64,000 bases of DNA from Papilionanthe hookeriana x Papilionanthe teres (GCA_022702705.1 CM040430.1:14393310-14457309); one strand, 5' to 3'; shown: positions 30,151 through 42,559, counted from the first letter of the stretch. The notes: a model not told the origin generated them from the sequence alone. Translations and numbers: made by a program.

Positions 30151-32547
30151 AAGGGATGAGGTCCCCCACTATTATGTTGCACATCAGCATGCATCGTAAA
30201 TCTTGTCAGGCATTTTAGCTTTTCTTTAATTTTGGCATATTTTAATTTGTTGACTTGTGAATTTGGTCCAATCATTTGACAGTGATTATCGCAATTAAAT
30301 TCGGTTTATAAAAATTATTAGCGACTCATTTCATCTAATAGATGTCATAAAGGTTATTAGAAAGTTATTTACGTCCTTTCATTTGAGGTTAAAAAGCTAT
30401 TTAACCGCTATTTCTTGTTAATGTTGTGGTTAATTGATTGATAACTATAGTTACTGTATGATAGAATATTACAACAACAAAAAAAAAAAAAAAAAAGAGT
30501 ACATATTCACAGTGGAAATTAAACAGTGATAATTTAGAGATGATTCATGAGGATGAAAATTGCTTTGTTCTCTTTCAAATGGAATTTTATGTAAAGATTT
30601 GACTGGACAACGCAGTTTAATCGGCGCTATAAAATCATAGAAACTGCTACCAAGAATTCTTGAAAAAAAAGTGGATTTAATAAACTAAGAAGAAATAAAA
30701 TTTTATTAATTGAATTGTAATTGCTAAAGAGACGTTTGATATAGGACCACAAACTTCTTCGTAAAGACTGAAGCAAAGCAAATAAACCCCACCTACGAGC
30801 TGATGAGCTAATAATGCGGTCATTCTTCTTTTCACAGAATAAACCTCCAACGATATCATTGCGCACTACCGCTAGATTTAATTGATCAATATCATTGGCA
30901 TTTGTGGAAGATCAGGCATCGGTGATGTAAAAAGAGCCAATAACTAAGACATTCTCTTTGTAAAATTCCATCTTCTCGAGTGATAAGTGGTTCTATTTTA
31001 ATGCTCAGCTCATATTAGAAAGTAATCGTGGTGGTCAAAAGTAAGCATCTCCATTTTTAGCCCATGTATTTAATGAACAATATAGATAAATATATATTCA
31101 ACGTGCAAAAAATATCATATTTTTTGCTGATCTAAAAGTACAAAATATCTTAAATACTTGAGACATTCTCGTTCGACCGCAGCTACCAAACTTTTAAGAG
31201 TGTTATGTTTCTTCGTCTCATCGAGCATTGTGCAATCATTTGTCCACCGCACATAATATTCTTGCATTAAAAATAAAAATAAAACATAAATTCACAATTA
31301 TAATTCAGAATTTAAGTTTAAAAAATATTAATCAAGCACTTGAACTATCACATCATCTTCAGAGCTAATAGAGTCGCGAAATACATCATAATTAAGATCC
31401 GTCAAAATGCACACTACATCAAATATAAGCTTAGGCTTATCTCTACTCCTAACTTTCAAAACCAAGTAATCTCTATAATGCCAATTTCAATAAAAACTTA
31501 GGCAAGCATACATGTTACTTTCAACAACACCTCCAAAATTCACCTTGGCTTCCTTGGTTGTAGCCAAGTTCGGCTGATTACTCTTAACTGACAATGATAA
31601 TGTTTTGACGTCATAATCAGTATACATGTTAATCAACTGATGTAATCAATGCTCTATATGAATTTGATGATTTGGGGGGCTTTGTATTTCCACCATAAAT
31701 AACTCACCAGGTAAGTGTTTTGCATCCAAAATACTCACCACATATTCTTCCAAAAAATCTAATTTATATTCATCTATGATGTGTCACCCTGTATTGTCTT
31801 GTTCCTTTATAAAGATGATGCAAGTTATATGTTCATTGTAGGATCATAAATCACCCAAGTTTATAAAGTAAGTGTGCTCGAAGAGTAAGATTGAAATCTC
31901 ATAGAAGATTCTCGAGCAATCAAAAAATGTAATTTCAAGTGCGGTGCAATCTGAGCCAAAATGATCAACAGTGACTATGTTGGCGTTTCTGAATTTGACT
32001 TGAGTTCAAGTTCCTTTTTATTTTTGAGCGAGCTTGAGAGACCCTTGCATTTATTTTATGAGATTGAAGTCATTGATTTTATTACCTTGAGATTAGTGAC
32101 ATGAGAATTCATGAACCAGCCATCACCTGATGAAATGTATGACTTGGCGATGACGATGTCTAAATCACTGATGACTTAAACAATTTTTAGTAGAATACCA
32201 TATTTGTTTGCCCCTTCTACCTACATTTATCACCAAAAAAAGAAATTAATATTTATTTTTATAAGAATAAATATATGTATAATTTGTTTGAAAATATTAA
32301 TAGAAAATATTCTAATAGTATATGTAGATAAGGAAAAAACAATACCGTGATGATACTATAGTCATGACAAGTGTCATTATCGATGCATACCTTGTAATGA
32401 ACAATCAAAAAAATTAAACTTATAGAATAAATTTGACATCCACCACCTAATTTTATATAATAGGGAGAATTATTTATCCAAGCATTTATGAATATCTTCA
32501 TTTTTATTTTTTACAACTAAACTTTTAACATAAATAGTAAGCCTAGC
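30151..32547. other. intergenic sequence with one coding-like relic
   Basis: Mostly AT-rich. A 20-base A run lies near 30480. Apart from the relic at 31340-31800 no gene is supported; the short minus ORF at 30627-30866 has no domain I recognise. Confidence 0.45.
31340..31800 (-). pseudogene. coding-like relic of unknown family
   Basis: About 120 codons on the minus strand with protein-like composition: EEYVVSILDAKHLPGELFMV, NMYTDYDVKTLSLSVKSNQP, TTKEAKVNFGGVVESNMYAC, RDYLVLKVRSRDKPKLIFDV. The two stops in this stretch are TGA in contexts where TGG (Trp) fits (EH-stop-LHQ and SFY-stop-NWHYRDY), the decay pattern seen elsewhere here. I do not recognise the family. It could be an exon of a transposase or of a lost host gene. 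Confidence 0.4.
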
Positions 32548-32911
32548 TGTTAGGTATGGTTCATATACCTAATAAGGGATGTATGTTGGAGCGGAGCGAG
32601 CGAAGAGAGGAGGTACGTTATGTGGGTTGGGGGTTCGGGGGCAATACCCCGCGGTTCAGTACAGGGGTAATTTTGGTAATTACATATTGCACTCAAATGT
32701 TTTCTTATTTGTTATTTCTAGGGTTAAAAATAAGCATTGATTGTAATCCTAGGGCTTAGGCAAAGTATTCTATACTCTTTTCTGAATGGTGATAGGAAAG
32801 CCGCCGCTCTGCTCCTAAGAAGGTAAGCATCTTTGCCGAACCTCATTAAATCTCTGTGTTCTTCTGGATTTGTGTCGATTTTTGCGTTTCTTTGCCCTAA
32901 ATTTCTCAACA
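32548..32911 (+). repeat. 5' LTR of the copia element
   Basis: 364 bp from TGTTAGGTATGG to TTTCTCAACA, directly followed by the primer site. Confidence 0.8.
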
Positions 32912-32913
32912 AG

Positions 32914-32930
32914 TAGTATCAGAGCCTGGT
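32914..32930 (+). promoter_or_regulatory. primer binding site, initiator tRNA-Met (copia)
   Basis: TAGTATCAGAGCCTGGT matches TGGTATCAGAGCCTGG with one change, two bases after the LTR. Confidence 0.88.
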
Positions 32931-33129
32931 TCGAAGGCGGTGGAGAAATTTTCGGCGCGGGTTTCAAAGATTTGGTAGAAAGAAGAACGGTTCGGGGCCA
33001 GGGCTTTTGATAGATCACAGAATCTCAACATCGGCAGGCTTGCAACAGAGCATGCGTGAGCTTTAGGGTGAATTGCAGCGATTCACGCAAGCAGCATTTT
33101 TTTTCGCGATTGAGAAGGCCGAACGGTAG

Positions 33130-33329
33130 GAAAAATTATTCAGTCCGGAGTCCGGACGCAGCGCTGCGTCCGGATTCGAATGGGAGATCGGCGGCCGGTA
33201 GGGCCGCCGATAATTAAAAAAAAAATTAAAAAATTTTTTTTTTAATTATCGGCGGCCCTACCGGCCGCCGATCTCCCATTGGAGTCCGGACGCAGCGCTG
33301 CGTCCGGACTCCGGACCAAATAATTTTTC
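33130..33329. mobile_element. Mutator-type hairpin MITE
   Basis: 200 bp that folds almost completely on itself. The ends GAAAAATTATT and AATAATTTTTC are flanked by GAACGGTAG at 33121-33129 and 33330-33338, a 9-bp duplication typical of Mutator-like elements. The arms contain the palindrome GACGCAGCGCTGCGTC on each side and a TCGGCGGCC/GGCCGCCGA pair. The centre is an A/T run. The interior cannot code. Confidence 0.85.
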
Positions 33330-33849
33330 GAACGGTAGGGCGGATTTGGGATTCGCGCCCAGGAGAACTGTCATTCGTGGGGAGAGGCGCGGTACAAGAG
33401 ATCTGCTGAGGAAGAACAGCGGGATTCACGGATAGCGGGCGGGTTTGCACCTTCGCGACACAAGCACGAGGAAGGAGTTTGTGAAGGGGAGGGAATCTTG
33501 ATTTACGGCCAAGAGGAATATTCCCTCCAAAATTCAGGAAAGTTGACAAGAAAGGCAAGTCTCCTTTGTGGTTAGGAAATAGATTAAATCAAGATATTAA
33601 TCCTTTATGGCAAGGGAAATGAAGAAATTAATTTCTGATCAGGAAATTAATTAATGAGTGCTCGATGTGGAGAGAAACTTAATTAAGGTAAATATATTTA
33701 ATTAAAGAAATTTAATTAAGAGAAGACTGCTGAAATAGAAATTTCTTGGAAGGATTATAAGCAAGAAATTTCTGGTTTTTGCAACTCAGCAGAGGAATTT
33801 ACAAGAAAAATTTGTTGCAGGATTAATTTTCAGATAATTTCTGGTGCAA

Positions 33850-34600
33850 AATTCAAGGTGGTGAAGTTCGATGAAGCAGATAACTTCAGATTGTGACAAA
33901 CAAGGGTGAAAGATTTGTTGCTCAACAAGGAATCCTGAAGGCTTTGCGAGCAACAAAATCAGATGCCATGAAGGACGAAAATTGGGAAGAATAACAACAA
34001 TGAGCAGCATCAACGATACATTTATGCGTGACAAATGAGGTTATGTATCACGCGATGAATCTGAAATCTCCAGGGGAGGTATGGAAGAAATTGGAAACTC
34101 AGTTTATGTCAAAATCTCTGACGATTAAATTGTATCTGAAGCAAAAGCTATATGGGCTGAAGATGCAAGAAGGTTCTGATCTGGCGTAACACGTTAATGG
34201 CTTTAATTAAATAATCACAGATTTATCAAGACTGGATGTGAGTTTTCAGGATGAAGACTAAACGATGATTTTTTTGTGTTCGTTGCCTTCTTCCTACGAA
34301 CTTCTGGTGACTACTCTGAAATATGAGAAATAAACTATCAAAGCTGATGAGATTACTGCAGCATTGTTGGCTCACAACCAGCAGAAGCAGAATGCTGGGG
34401 AAAAATCTCATGGCAACATTTTATATGTTAAGGGAATTAGAATCGTGGAAGGAAGAAAGGAAAGGAGGGATCTGGAAGGCGAAATTCCAGATCAAAGTCC
34501 AAAGGCAAAAAGACAATTCATTGCTACAAGTGCAAGGAGCCTGTTCATATAAAGCAGGATTGTCCAAAGCTGAAGAAGCAAACTGAGGAGGAAGGTGATG
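33850..34600 (+). pseudogene. gag: copia gag, frameshifted
   Basis: Capsid precursor of the copia element. Pieces in several frames: VVKFDEADNF near 33858, VKDLLxxQG near 33910, then VMYHAMNLKSPGEVWKKLET (34045-34100), LKQKLYGLKMQEGSDL and LCSLPSSYELLVTTL near 34280. These match the UBN2-type gag of Tork-like copia elements. A zinc knuckle, CYKCKEPVHIKQDC (about 34523-34565), has Val in place of the usual Gly before His. Many single-base deletions and stops. Confidence 0.82.
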
Positions 34601-34609
34601 GATCATCAA

Positions 34610-35600
34610 AGTCTGTAAATTTGGTGCAGGGTGACAATTCAGATGTCAATGATGGTGATATGCTTTCAGTTTCATCAACTCAGTTCATGTATGCATGGAT
34701 TCTTGATTCAGGATGCTCTTATCACATAACACCTAACAGGGAGTGGTTTACTTCATACATGTCAACTAATTCTAGCTTAGTTTACCTAGGTGAAGATAGA
34801 TGCTGAAATATTGCTGGTATTGGAGAACTCGGAATTAAGATGTATGATGGCACAATTATAACATTATGTAATCTTAGGCAGATTCCAGATTTGAAGAAGA
34901 ATCTGATTTCCTTGGGCAATCTACATCGAAATAGTTTTATTCCTAAGGCAGATGAGGATAGGAAAACCATTAGGATTGTTAAGGGTGCACTGACTGTGAT
35001 GAAAGGAAAGTTAACTGCAGGTAATATCTACAAACTGTTGGGCAGTACAGTTGTAGGTGGAGTTCATTCTGTTGAGTCAAATGATGATAATACAAAGCTA
35101 TGGCATATGCGTCTTGGTCATCTCAGTGAATGTGGGATGACGGAATTGCATAAAATAAATTTATTGCATGGCGTGAAAAGCTGCAAGCTCGATTTCTGTA
35201 AGTTCTGTGTTCTTGGAAAACAGACTAGAGTCGGTATTATGACTGAAGAACATAAAATAGAAGGGATGCTTGATTACATACATTCTAATGTATGGGGCTC
35301 TACCAGGGAAGCATCAGTGGGAGGATCTCAGTATTATGCTACCTTTATTGATGATTTTTTTAGGAAAGTTTGGCTGTATTTCTTGAAGCAGAAATCTGAA
35401 GTTTTCTCTAAATTCAAGGTATGGAAAGTTGAGGTAGAGAACCAAACTGACAGAAAGATCAAGTATTTGAGGCATGATAATAGCACAAAGTACACAGATT
35501 CATAGTTTTAGAAGTTTTGTGAGGAGCATGGGATTTAGAGGCATTTTTCAGTGCGGAAGATACCACAACAGAATGGCGTGACAAAAAGGATGAACAGGTG
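34610..35600 (+). pseudogene. copia protease and integrase, truncated
   Basis: The protease active site reads WILDSGCSYHITPNREWF (34699) with DSG intact. One stop lies near 34804. The pre-integrase zinc domain has LWHMRLGHLSECGM and CKFCVLGKQ (35098-35225). In the core, SNVWGS near 35285 has Asn where copia elements have the first catalytic Asp (SDVWG), and QQNGVTKRMNR near 35570 has Lys where the catalytic Glu is expected (GVAERMNR). Stops at 35503 and in between. The frame is cut at 35600. Confidence 0.88.
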
Positions 35601-37329
35601 AAAAAATTACTCACTTAGCCATGTCACCTTACACTTTGCCACCTTGGGCTTGACCCTTTGACCAACTTTTAAAGAGGCCAAACCAGGTCTTGGGGAGCCA
35701 AGAACAGACCAAAACTGGTCTTAGCCACTCACCAAAAGCCTCCCCAATCAAAGCAAGCACTTTTCCATGCCATCTTCTCCATCATTGGCACTACCATGGC
35801 CAAGGTGTGGGAAATTACAAAAGCTCCTCCCCACTACCCAAAAGCTTTTGGAAACCCTTTGGAAATCCTCTAAGGAGCTACCTAAGTGCTTCCATGCCAT
35901 GCCAAGCTTCACACCAAGCTCCCATGGCTATAGAAGGATGGAATTCGAGAGCTCCTTACACACACCAAGATCTCTACTTAGCCTTCCAAACCTCCAGCTC
36001 TCAACATAGAAAACACTTCCCCTGACCTAGGAAATTGATCTTGACCATCCCTAGGCGATCTCCACCATCAAGAAACCTTAATTTTGCCATTAAAATATAG
36101 GGCAAATTTTGGTCCCAACATAAACTCTTTAAAAACTCAAAATTGGGACAATGTATGGGTCAAAATCCCTAAAATTACCCTTGGGCTTGGTCTTTTATGA
36201 AAAAAATGAATAATCCGTGTCCATGTAGCGGTATAGATAGCTTTTTCTCAACTCGATAAACGTGTAGGAACAAAACTCGAGCGATTTGGTTGAGAATCGA
36301 GCAAGATCTTAAGGTTAGATCAGGGATGGTTCTCGGTTCTCTATACTATGGGGATGATGAATCAATGTCGTCCATTTTCATGTTTTGGAAGAAGATGGCG
36401 CAGATCGATTAGAACCACCAAGCCGTGGGGGAGGAGAACACGGAATTGCGGGCCACCCCAGCGCTCGCATGGAAAGCGCGTCCAACCGAAGAAAGATACA
36501 TGGCTTTCGGAGCGTATGAGGAATGGCGCGATGTCGTGGATAAGTATGAAACTCAGGTTTTCTGAATTAAATAAATTAAGAAAATTAATTAATAATTCAA
36601 AAATTCATAACTTGTTGTACCAAAATCAGAATAATAAAATAAAAACAAATCTGGACTTAGTGAACAAAGGGGAAAATAATAAAAATAAAATTAAAAATAA
36701 TTCAAATATATTTTAATTTTTAATTAATTAAATTCTCTAGAGAGTGTTTTAATCATTAATAATTAAATATAAATCCAAAAAATATGAAAATTTCAGGGAT
36801 TGTTCCCTTCACCCTTAGGAACATTTCCTAATTTTTTCACTGTCAGTGGTCTTCCCTAAAATTGAAATGACCAATTTCCTACCAAATTTATAATTATTTT
36901 AAAAAATAGTTATAAAAAATTAGAAAATAGAAACTGAAAATGAAAATCAACAACAAAATTAAAGGTAATTAAATGAAACATAAAATAATAATTTCAACCC
37001 AATAAAATTTCTGAGATGAAAATTAGAAATTTAGGAGGAAAAAATGTAAAATTAAAATTTTACACTTTAGTCCAAATTTGATTGGCCCTAGTCTTAAGGG
37101 ATTAACAACATGGTTACCACTCTAACCATGAAGTTATCCTTAATGACCCAGGGTTACCTCAATTTGAGCTTAAACTTGGCTTAGGGTTGACCTAACTCAA
37201 CCTAACCCAAGTAAGCCCATATTTGGACTCAAACCATTTGGGATCAAGTTTGAACCACAATCACATTTGATATGGCTCACATTCAACTTGGGTTTATCCT
37301 TGAATCTAGCCCATAATAGGCCCAAGTTA

Positions 37330-38530
37330 GCCCTAGGCCCTCGGGTCTAATCCACATTAGACCCAACCTAAACACTAGGTCTAACCTAACTTAGACCTAG
37401 TCTAAACATTTTACGTCTAATCGAAATTAGACCCAACCTTAACCTAAACCTAAACCCTTAGGCCTAACCCAAATCAGACCTAATATAATTCTTAGGTCTA
37501 ACCTAAATTAGACCTAAACCCTAAACCCTTAGGTCTGACCCAAAATAGACCAAACCTTACCTAAACCCTTAAGTCTAAACCACAATAGAGCTAAACCTAA
37601 ATCTCTTAGGTCTAACCTAAATTAGAACTTAACTCTAAGTATCTTAGGTCTAACCTAAATTAGACCTAAACCTTCAACCTTTTAGGTCTAAACCACATTA
37701 GAACTATACCTTAACTCTAAGTCTAACCTAACTTAAACTTAGTCCAATCTTTTAGGTTTAATCCACATAACACCTAACCTAGTCCAATCCTTTAGGATTA
37801 ACCCAAATTAGACCTAATATAAACCTTTTAGGCCTAAACCACATTAGACCTAAACCTAAACCCTAAATCTCTTAAGTCTAAGTCAAATTAGACCTAAACT
37901 TTACATCTCTTAGGTCTAACACAAATTAGACCTAAAACCTAAACTTTTTAGGTCTAATCCTTATTAGACCTAACCTAAACTCTAGGTTTAAGACACGTTA
38001 AACCTAACCTAAACCCCAGGTCTAACCTCACTTAGACCTAGCATGAACCAACCTTAGGTCTAATTCACATTACACTTAGCTTCGACCTTAAGTCTAGCCC
38101 AACTAAGATTTAACCTAAGTAAAACCTAACTTAGACTTAGTTCACATTTAACTTCCATTTAGGTCTGGCCCAACCTAGACCTAACCTGAGTCTAACCTAA
38201 CTTAGATTTGGTTTAAATTGAACTCCCTTTAAGTCTAGTTTAACTTTAGGTCTAGCTTAACCTAGAGCTAACCTAAGTCTAACTTAACTCGGACTTAATT
38301 CAACATAAACCCTCTTGGGTCTAATCCAACTTAGACCTAAAATCAACATGAACCACCTTTAGGTCTAACCTAACTTAGACCTAATCACAACTTGAAATCA
38401 TCATAAATATAATTTAACTTAGACTTAGTACAACTGGAACTCTCCCTAAATCTAATCTAACTTAGACCTTATTAAAGACCAACGTAACTTGAACTTAAGT
38501 TCTCTTGAGTCTAAATTAACTTGGACCAAA
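37330..38530 (+). repeat. irregular dyad minisatellite, TTAGGTCTAA/TTAGACCTAA
   Basis: Dozens of copies of TTAGGTCTAACC and its partner AAATTAGACCTAA alternate, with intervals of about 25-60 bp. The two half-words are reverse complements, so each unit is a dyad. Copies are diverged and spacing is loose. The occasional CCCTAAACCC is not a telomere repeat. Confidence 0.85.
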
Positions 38531-39070
38531 TTCAATTGAATTTCTGGTAAACTCGACCAAACTCGGGTTAACACAATTCAATTGAACTTCCAGGTCAAGC
38601 CGACCTAACTCGGGTTAACCCAATTCAATTGAACTTCTAAGTCAACCCGATCTAACTCGGGTTAACCCAAATCAACTGAACTTCTGGGTCAACCTGACCT
38701 AACTTTAATTAACTTAATTCAACTAACTTCTGAGTCGACCCGACCTAACTTTGGTTAACCCAATTCAACTTATCTTCCTAGTCAACCTAACCTAACTATG
38801 GTTAACCCAATTTAATTGAACTTTCGAAACTTGATCAAACTCATGTTAACCGAAATCAACTCAAACTTTTTGGTCAGCCCGACCTAACTCGAGTTAACCC
38901 AAATCAAGTGAACTCCCGGGTCAATCCGACCTAACTCGGGTTATCCCAATTCAACTGAATCTTTGGGTCAGCCCGACCTAACATAGGTTACCCCAAAATC
39001 AACTCACCCCGCTTGGACAACGTGATCTAACTCAAGCTAACGCAAACCAAGTTTTCTTCAGGTCAATCAG
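38530..39070 (+). repeat. about 60-bp repeat with GACCTAACTCGGGTTAACCC
   Basis: About nine units containing CCCGACCTAACTCGGGTTAA followed by CCCAATTCAACTGAACTTC, contiguous with the preceding array but with a different word. Traces continue after the solo LTR (40634-40850). Confidence 0.85.
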
Positions 39071-39313
39071 ACTTAACTCGATCAACTCGACTTGAGGCTC
39101 ATCTTCAAGCTTAGATTATGTCTCAAACCAAGTTTAATCAATGATTAATTCAAGTCTAATCCAACTTGGACTTAAAAAGGAAAAATCAAGTCTAAATTAA
39201 TATAGACTTTACTCAAGCCAAATTTAACTTTATTTAACCCATAAAGTTTAACTTGGATTAGCTCAATTCAACTTGGTTTGGTCTTACGTTAACCAAACTT
39301 AATTTAACTCGGC

Positions 39314-40633
39314 TGATATGTAGAAAAACATTCATAATTTCCTTTATATTTTGCATATTTTTATGGATGAAATTACACTTTAAAGAAAGGTATTTTTATG
39401 TTTTTCTTATAGGTACAACATTTAGTGGAAGTGCAACGAAGAGGAGAAGAAATGGAGCGAAGTGAAGGTGAATTGAAGTAAAATGGACTCAAGAAGCTTG
39501 TGCCTACGCGCCAGCTATTGGGTGCCAAGGCTCTTCTACCAAGCTCCTTGGCGCCACTTACTTGGGCACCTAGGCGCTAGTGTGTACCAGACAATTAGAG
39601 AGGCTGTTACTTAGAAGATAGCAACTGCTGAGCATTTTTTAGCAGTTTATCCCCACTTCACGAGGAGTTATTTGGAGATTAAGAGGAGGTCATTTAAGAA
39701 TATTTTGGCTAAGTTCTGAAGGGGGCTGCTAGAGGATAGAAGGTAGGGTTGTTGTAGGAATGTTTAGTGATTTTACTTAAAAAGTTTGGTGAAATAGTGA
39801 GTTGTATTGTGAGGAATATATTCTATAAAACATCAAGGATTGGGAGATCCTTTGGGGAGGAATTTCTAGGACATTGTAAAGGGAAAAAACTAAGTATTGT
39901 GTACTCAAGTGGATTTTCTTGATTTCAAAGATTCTTTATAGAGATTTTGGAATGCTTTGTGAGTAGTTCTTTTTGCCATTTCCTTTGTGATGATTATGTT
40001 GGTTGTGTAGGAATTGTATAATGCTTTTAAAATTGATTTTTAGTCTTTAATGTGATGAGTATTCTTCAAAGCTTCATTTATTTTTCATTTCATCCAAATG
40101 AATAGTTAACGTGTGTTGTGATCCATAATGACTCGAGAGTGCTATGGAAGAACTATTAGAATACTCACATTGAACTATAAGGTATGAAGTAAAAGTAAAA
40201 TATAAAGCGATGCAAAGAAAGAGGGAAATATTTTTTTATGGGTTCAAATTGAGGTTTAAGGAACTAAAGCCAGAACCAAACTTCTTTTTGCACTCGGGAG
40301 GGGTTAAAGAAGAGAGTTTCTCATAGTTGTCACTAGCCACACTTACAATTCAAAGTATTCGTTTCCTACACACCACTCATATCATTACAAAGGGAGGGTA
40401 GCTTTATCACTTGATTTTCACCAATTTAAATGTATTTAGTAGAATGTTTCTTAGATTAAACCATTAGTACAACTTAAGACTATCTTTACTTCAAAGCTAA
40501 GAACAATTTTAGCAGGCTAGAACTTTTCCTAAGACTTTAGACCATCACTCCCTGTGGGTTCGACAACCTAGACTCAAAAGTCCCTTATTACAAAAGTGAT
40601 ACGTACACTTGTATTACAGTCTTAGCCGCATCA
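39314..40633 (+). repeat. solo LTR, Athila-like
   Basis: 1320 bp, TGATATGTAG to GCCGCATCA. Flanks TCGGC (39309-39313) and TCAGC (40634-40638) match at 4 of 5 bases, a likely target duplication. It shares the early block ACACTTTAAAGAAAGGTATT, degenerate dyad units (39501-39579, for example GGGCACCTAGGCGCTA), TATA-like TCTATAAAA near 39828 and the late block CCCTGTGGGTTCGACAACC with GATACGTACACTTG. Family X sequence continues on both sides, so the internal part was lost by LTR recombination. Confidence 0.82.
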
Positions 40634-42520
40634 TCAGCCTACCCTGAGTCAATCTAAATCAGGTAAGGCTAGTTTAACCTTAAACTAGGTCAACATGGAT
40701 CAATTCTTTTAAATTTTGGTTGACTTTAATAAGTTCCCAGATCATCCAAGGGAAAAGCAGCCTATCTCAAGTAAACTCAGATTTTCTAGAGACTCATCTT
40801 AGATCAATTTAACCTAATATGAACTAATAAAAATCAACCTAGACTTAGGTTACTGAAGATTAATGAGGGTTTGATTTCTTGTATGAGAATAAAAGCACAC
40901 TTAAACTTGTTTGGAAACAATTTGGGCTAAGGTGTCGAACCAACCTAAACAAAATAACATGAAATTTACCCTAAAAGACATTAAAACTTAAACTTGAACC
41001 CAAAAATGTAACCTGATTTGAGATGGTATTTTGGAGGAGGCAACCCATGGCTACTAACAAAATATCTTCCAGTCATTCGTGACTAATGAAAGTGCAAACC
41101 CTAATGATTCTGAAATGACGTAACTATGGAATCCTGACTGGGTCATTCCCAAATGACAAAAATAAAATAACAAAACAAAAAATCTAATCAGCTAAAAAGT
41201 CTTATGAAACCTAAAATTTTCAACCCCTAAAATTTAAAACAGACATTTAAACTAAGATTAAACCCTAATGAACAAAGATCATCAAACACAACTTAAACCC
41301 CTCTACCCAGGTTTATGAAGATCTCTTGGACGACGTAGTCTGTGTCTACTAACAAGAATTTTCTGGTTAGAGTTTGACTGCATCTTAGACTAAGTATATC
41401 AGGGCACCTGATGACCCCTAGACAATGGAGCCATGGACATCTTGACCGGGTTGTCCAAAATATAAATTAACAACCAAAAACTTATTTTCTGCTAACTTTA
41501 TTTTGCAGGGCTGCTGAAGACAAATGGAGGATGTCACTCATAGATTTATTTTACATGTAATTAGAGTGTGCTAACTCTGTTTTGCAGGGATGATCCTTCG
41601 AGTTACCTAAGACCCATAGCAAATGATGATCCTTAACTGAACTGTTGATAACAAAACAAAAACTCAAGGATAGATTGTAATCTTTAGGAATCCACTACCC
41701 TTAGGATAAGACTTCAAAATTCTTTTGACAACAACATTCTATTCATTTGAGGATGAGTTACAGCCTTAATCAGGAGCTTTCGTAAGCAATTTTAAGATTG
41801 CTTAAGATTTAATTAACTATAGGGGCTTGCCTTGTAGGAAGAAGTGATACAACAACCTGAATCTCTAGTTATGGTGTTTTGTTTTCATGTGGTCATCTTT
41901 GTAAGTGTGCCTCCGAAGTGTTTTGAACCGACTCCACCTCGGTCAAACTCTTTAGAGCTCTCCATGCAAAATTTACCTCATGAAAGCTTTTTCCCCACAC
42001 TTTTCTTTTGTTTGTTCCCATTGTTGTTTCCCTTCCTTTCCCCTCCGGTGTCTCATTTCTCAGGACCACCATATAATCTGAGAAAGATGGTTACTCAGAG
42101 AGAGGGGCAATACAGCGGGAGACAAGCCGATGAATCCAAAACAAGAATGATAGTGGCAGTGTCAACGACAAAAACAACATGATTCTGACCTGGGCGATGA
42201 GCAAATGTCCTGCTCTGCAGCTGCCCGGTCCAAAAGGATGCCAGTCAAATTTACCGGCAGGCCCTGCAAGCTAAATTTATGAACAGACTACGGTTCCCCC
42301 TTTGTACATACGTACTTTAGGGGTACATGATGTAAATATGTACTAACCTCTCTATAAATAAGAGGTCCATCTCATGAATAAGTGTGACGTAATGTTACTA
42401 TTCAATACCGTGTTATTGTTTTCTTTCTCTCTCTCCCTCTCCCATAATTTCAAGTGCTCTATTCCTTAGACGTGTCCCCAGACGGATTTAGATACAACAT
42501 TCTAAAGTGTGCTACGAGCG
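40634..42520 (+). repeat. family X copy 2, right part, with TATA box
   Basis: Non-coding. GGTTAACC-type words fade out near 40850. Two similar segments (40980-41170 and 41280-41460) each hold an 'ACCCATGGCTACTAACAA'-like or 'GTGTCTACTAACAAGAA' string plus TGACTGGGTC or TGACCGGGTTG, a diverged tandem duplication. TATAAATA at 42353-42360, in CTCTCTATAAATAAGAGG, is followed by a CT-rich leader, as in an LTR U3/R region. I place the LTR end near 42520 with little certainty. Confidence 0.5.
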
Positions 42521-42559
42521 TGGACTCATATCATCAATAAGAAGAGCATAGAGATCCCA

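Larger units (their letters stand above)
32548..35600 (+). mobile_element. Ty1/copia element, 5' half only
   Basis: 5' LTR, initiator tRNA-Met primer site, gag, zinc knuckle, protease and integrase N-terminal part in copia order, ending abruptly at 35600 inside the integrase core. RT, RNase H and the 3' LTR are missing. Family X sequence follows. A hairpin MITE (33130-33329) is inserted in the leader. Confidence 0.88.
35605..39313 (+). repeat. family X long LTR-like repeat, copy 2, left part
   Basis: No gene. It matches copy 3 in order: C/A-rich text with CCACCTTGGGC words, then the GC-rich core at 36284-36560 (TTGGTTGAGAATCGAGCAAG), the tail with GAATTAAATAAATTAAG and CAGGGATTGTTCCC, then two minisatellite-like arrays. 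It continues after the solo LTR at 40634. The short ORFs at 35690-36025 and 36348-36716 lie in shared non-coding sequence and are not genes. Confidence 0.65.

Noticed and set aside
30627..30866. Minus-strand 79-codon ORF
   Set aside because: Considered as a copia RNase H remnant, but no diagnostic motif is present and a poly-Leu/Phe tail points to random AT-rich sequence.
35690..36716. Small proline/serine-rich ORFs
   Set aside because: They lie in family X non-coding sequence; the frame is not kept in the other copies.
37500..37880. Interstitial telomere repeats (CCCTAAA)
   Set aside because: Only scattered CCCTAAACCC words inside a different dyad minisatellite; no run of heptamers.
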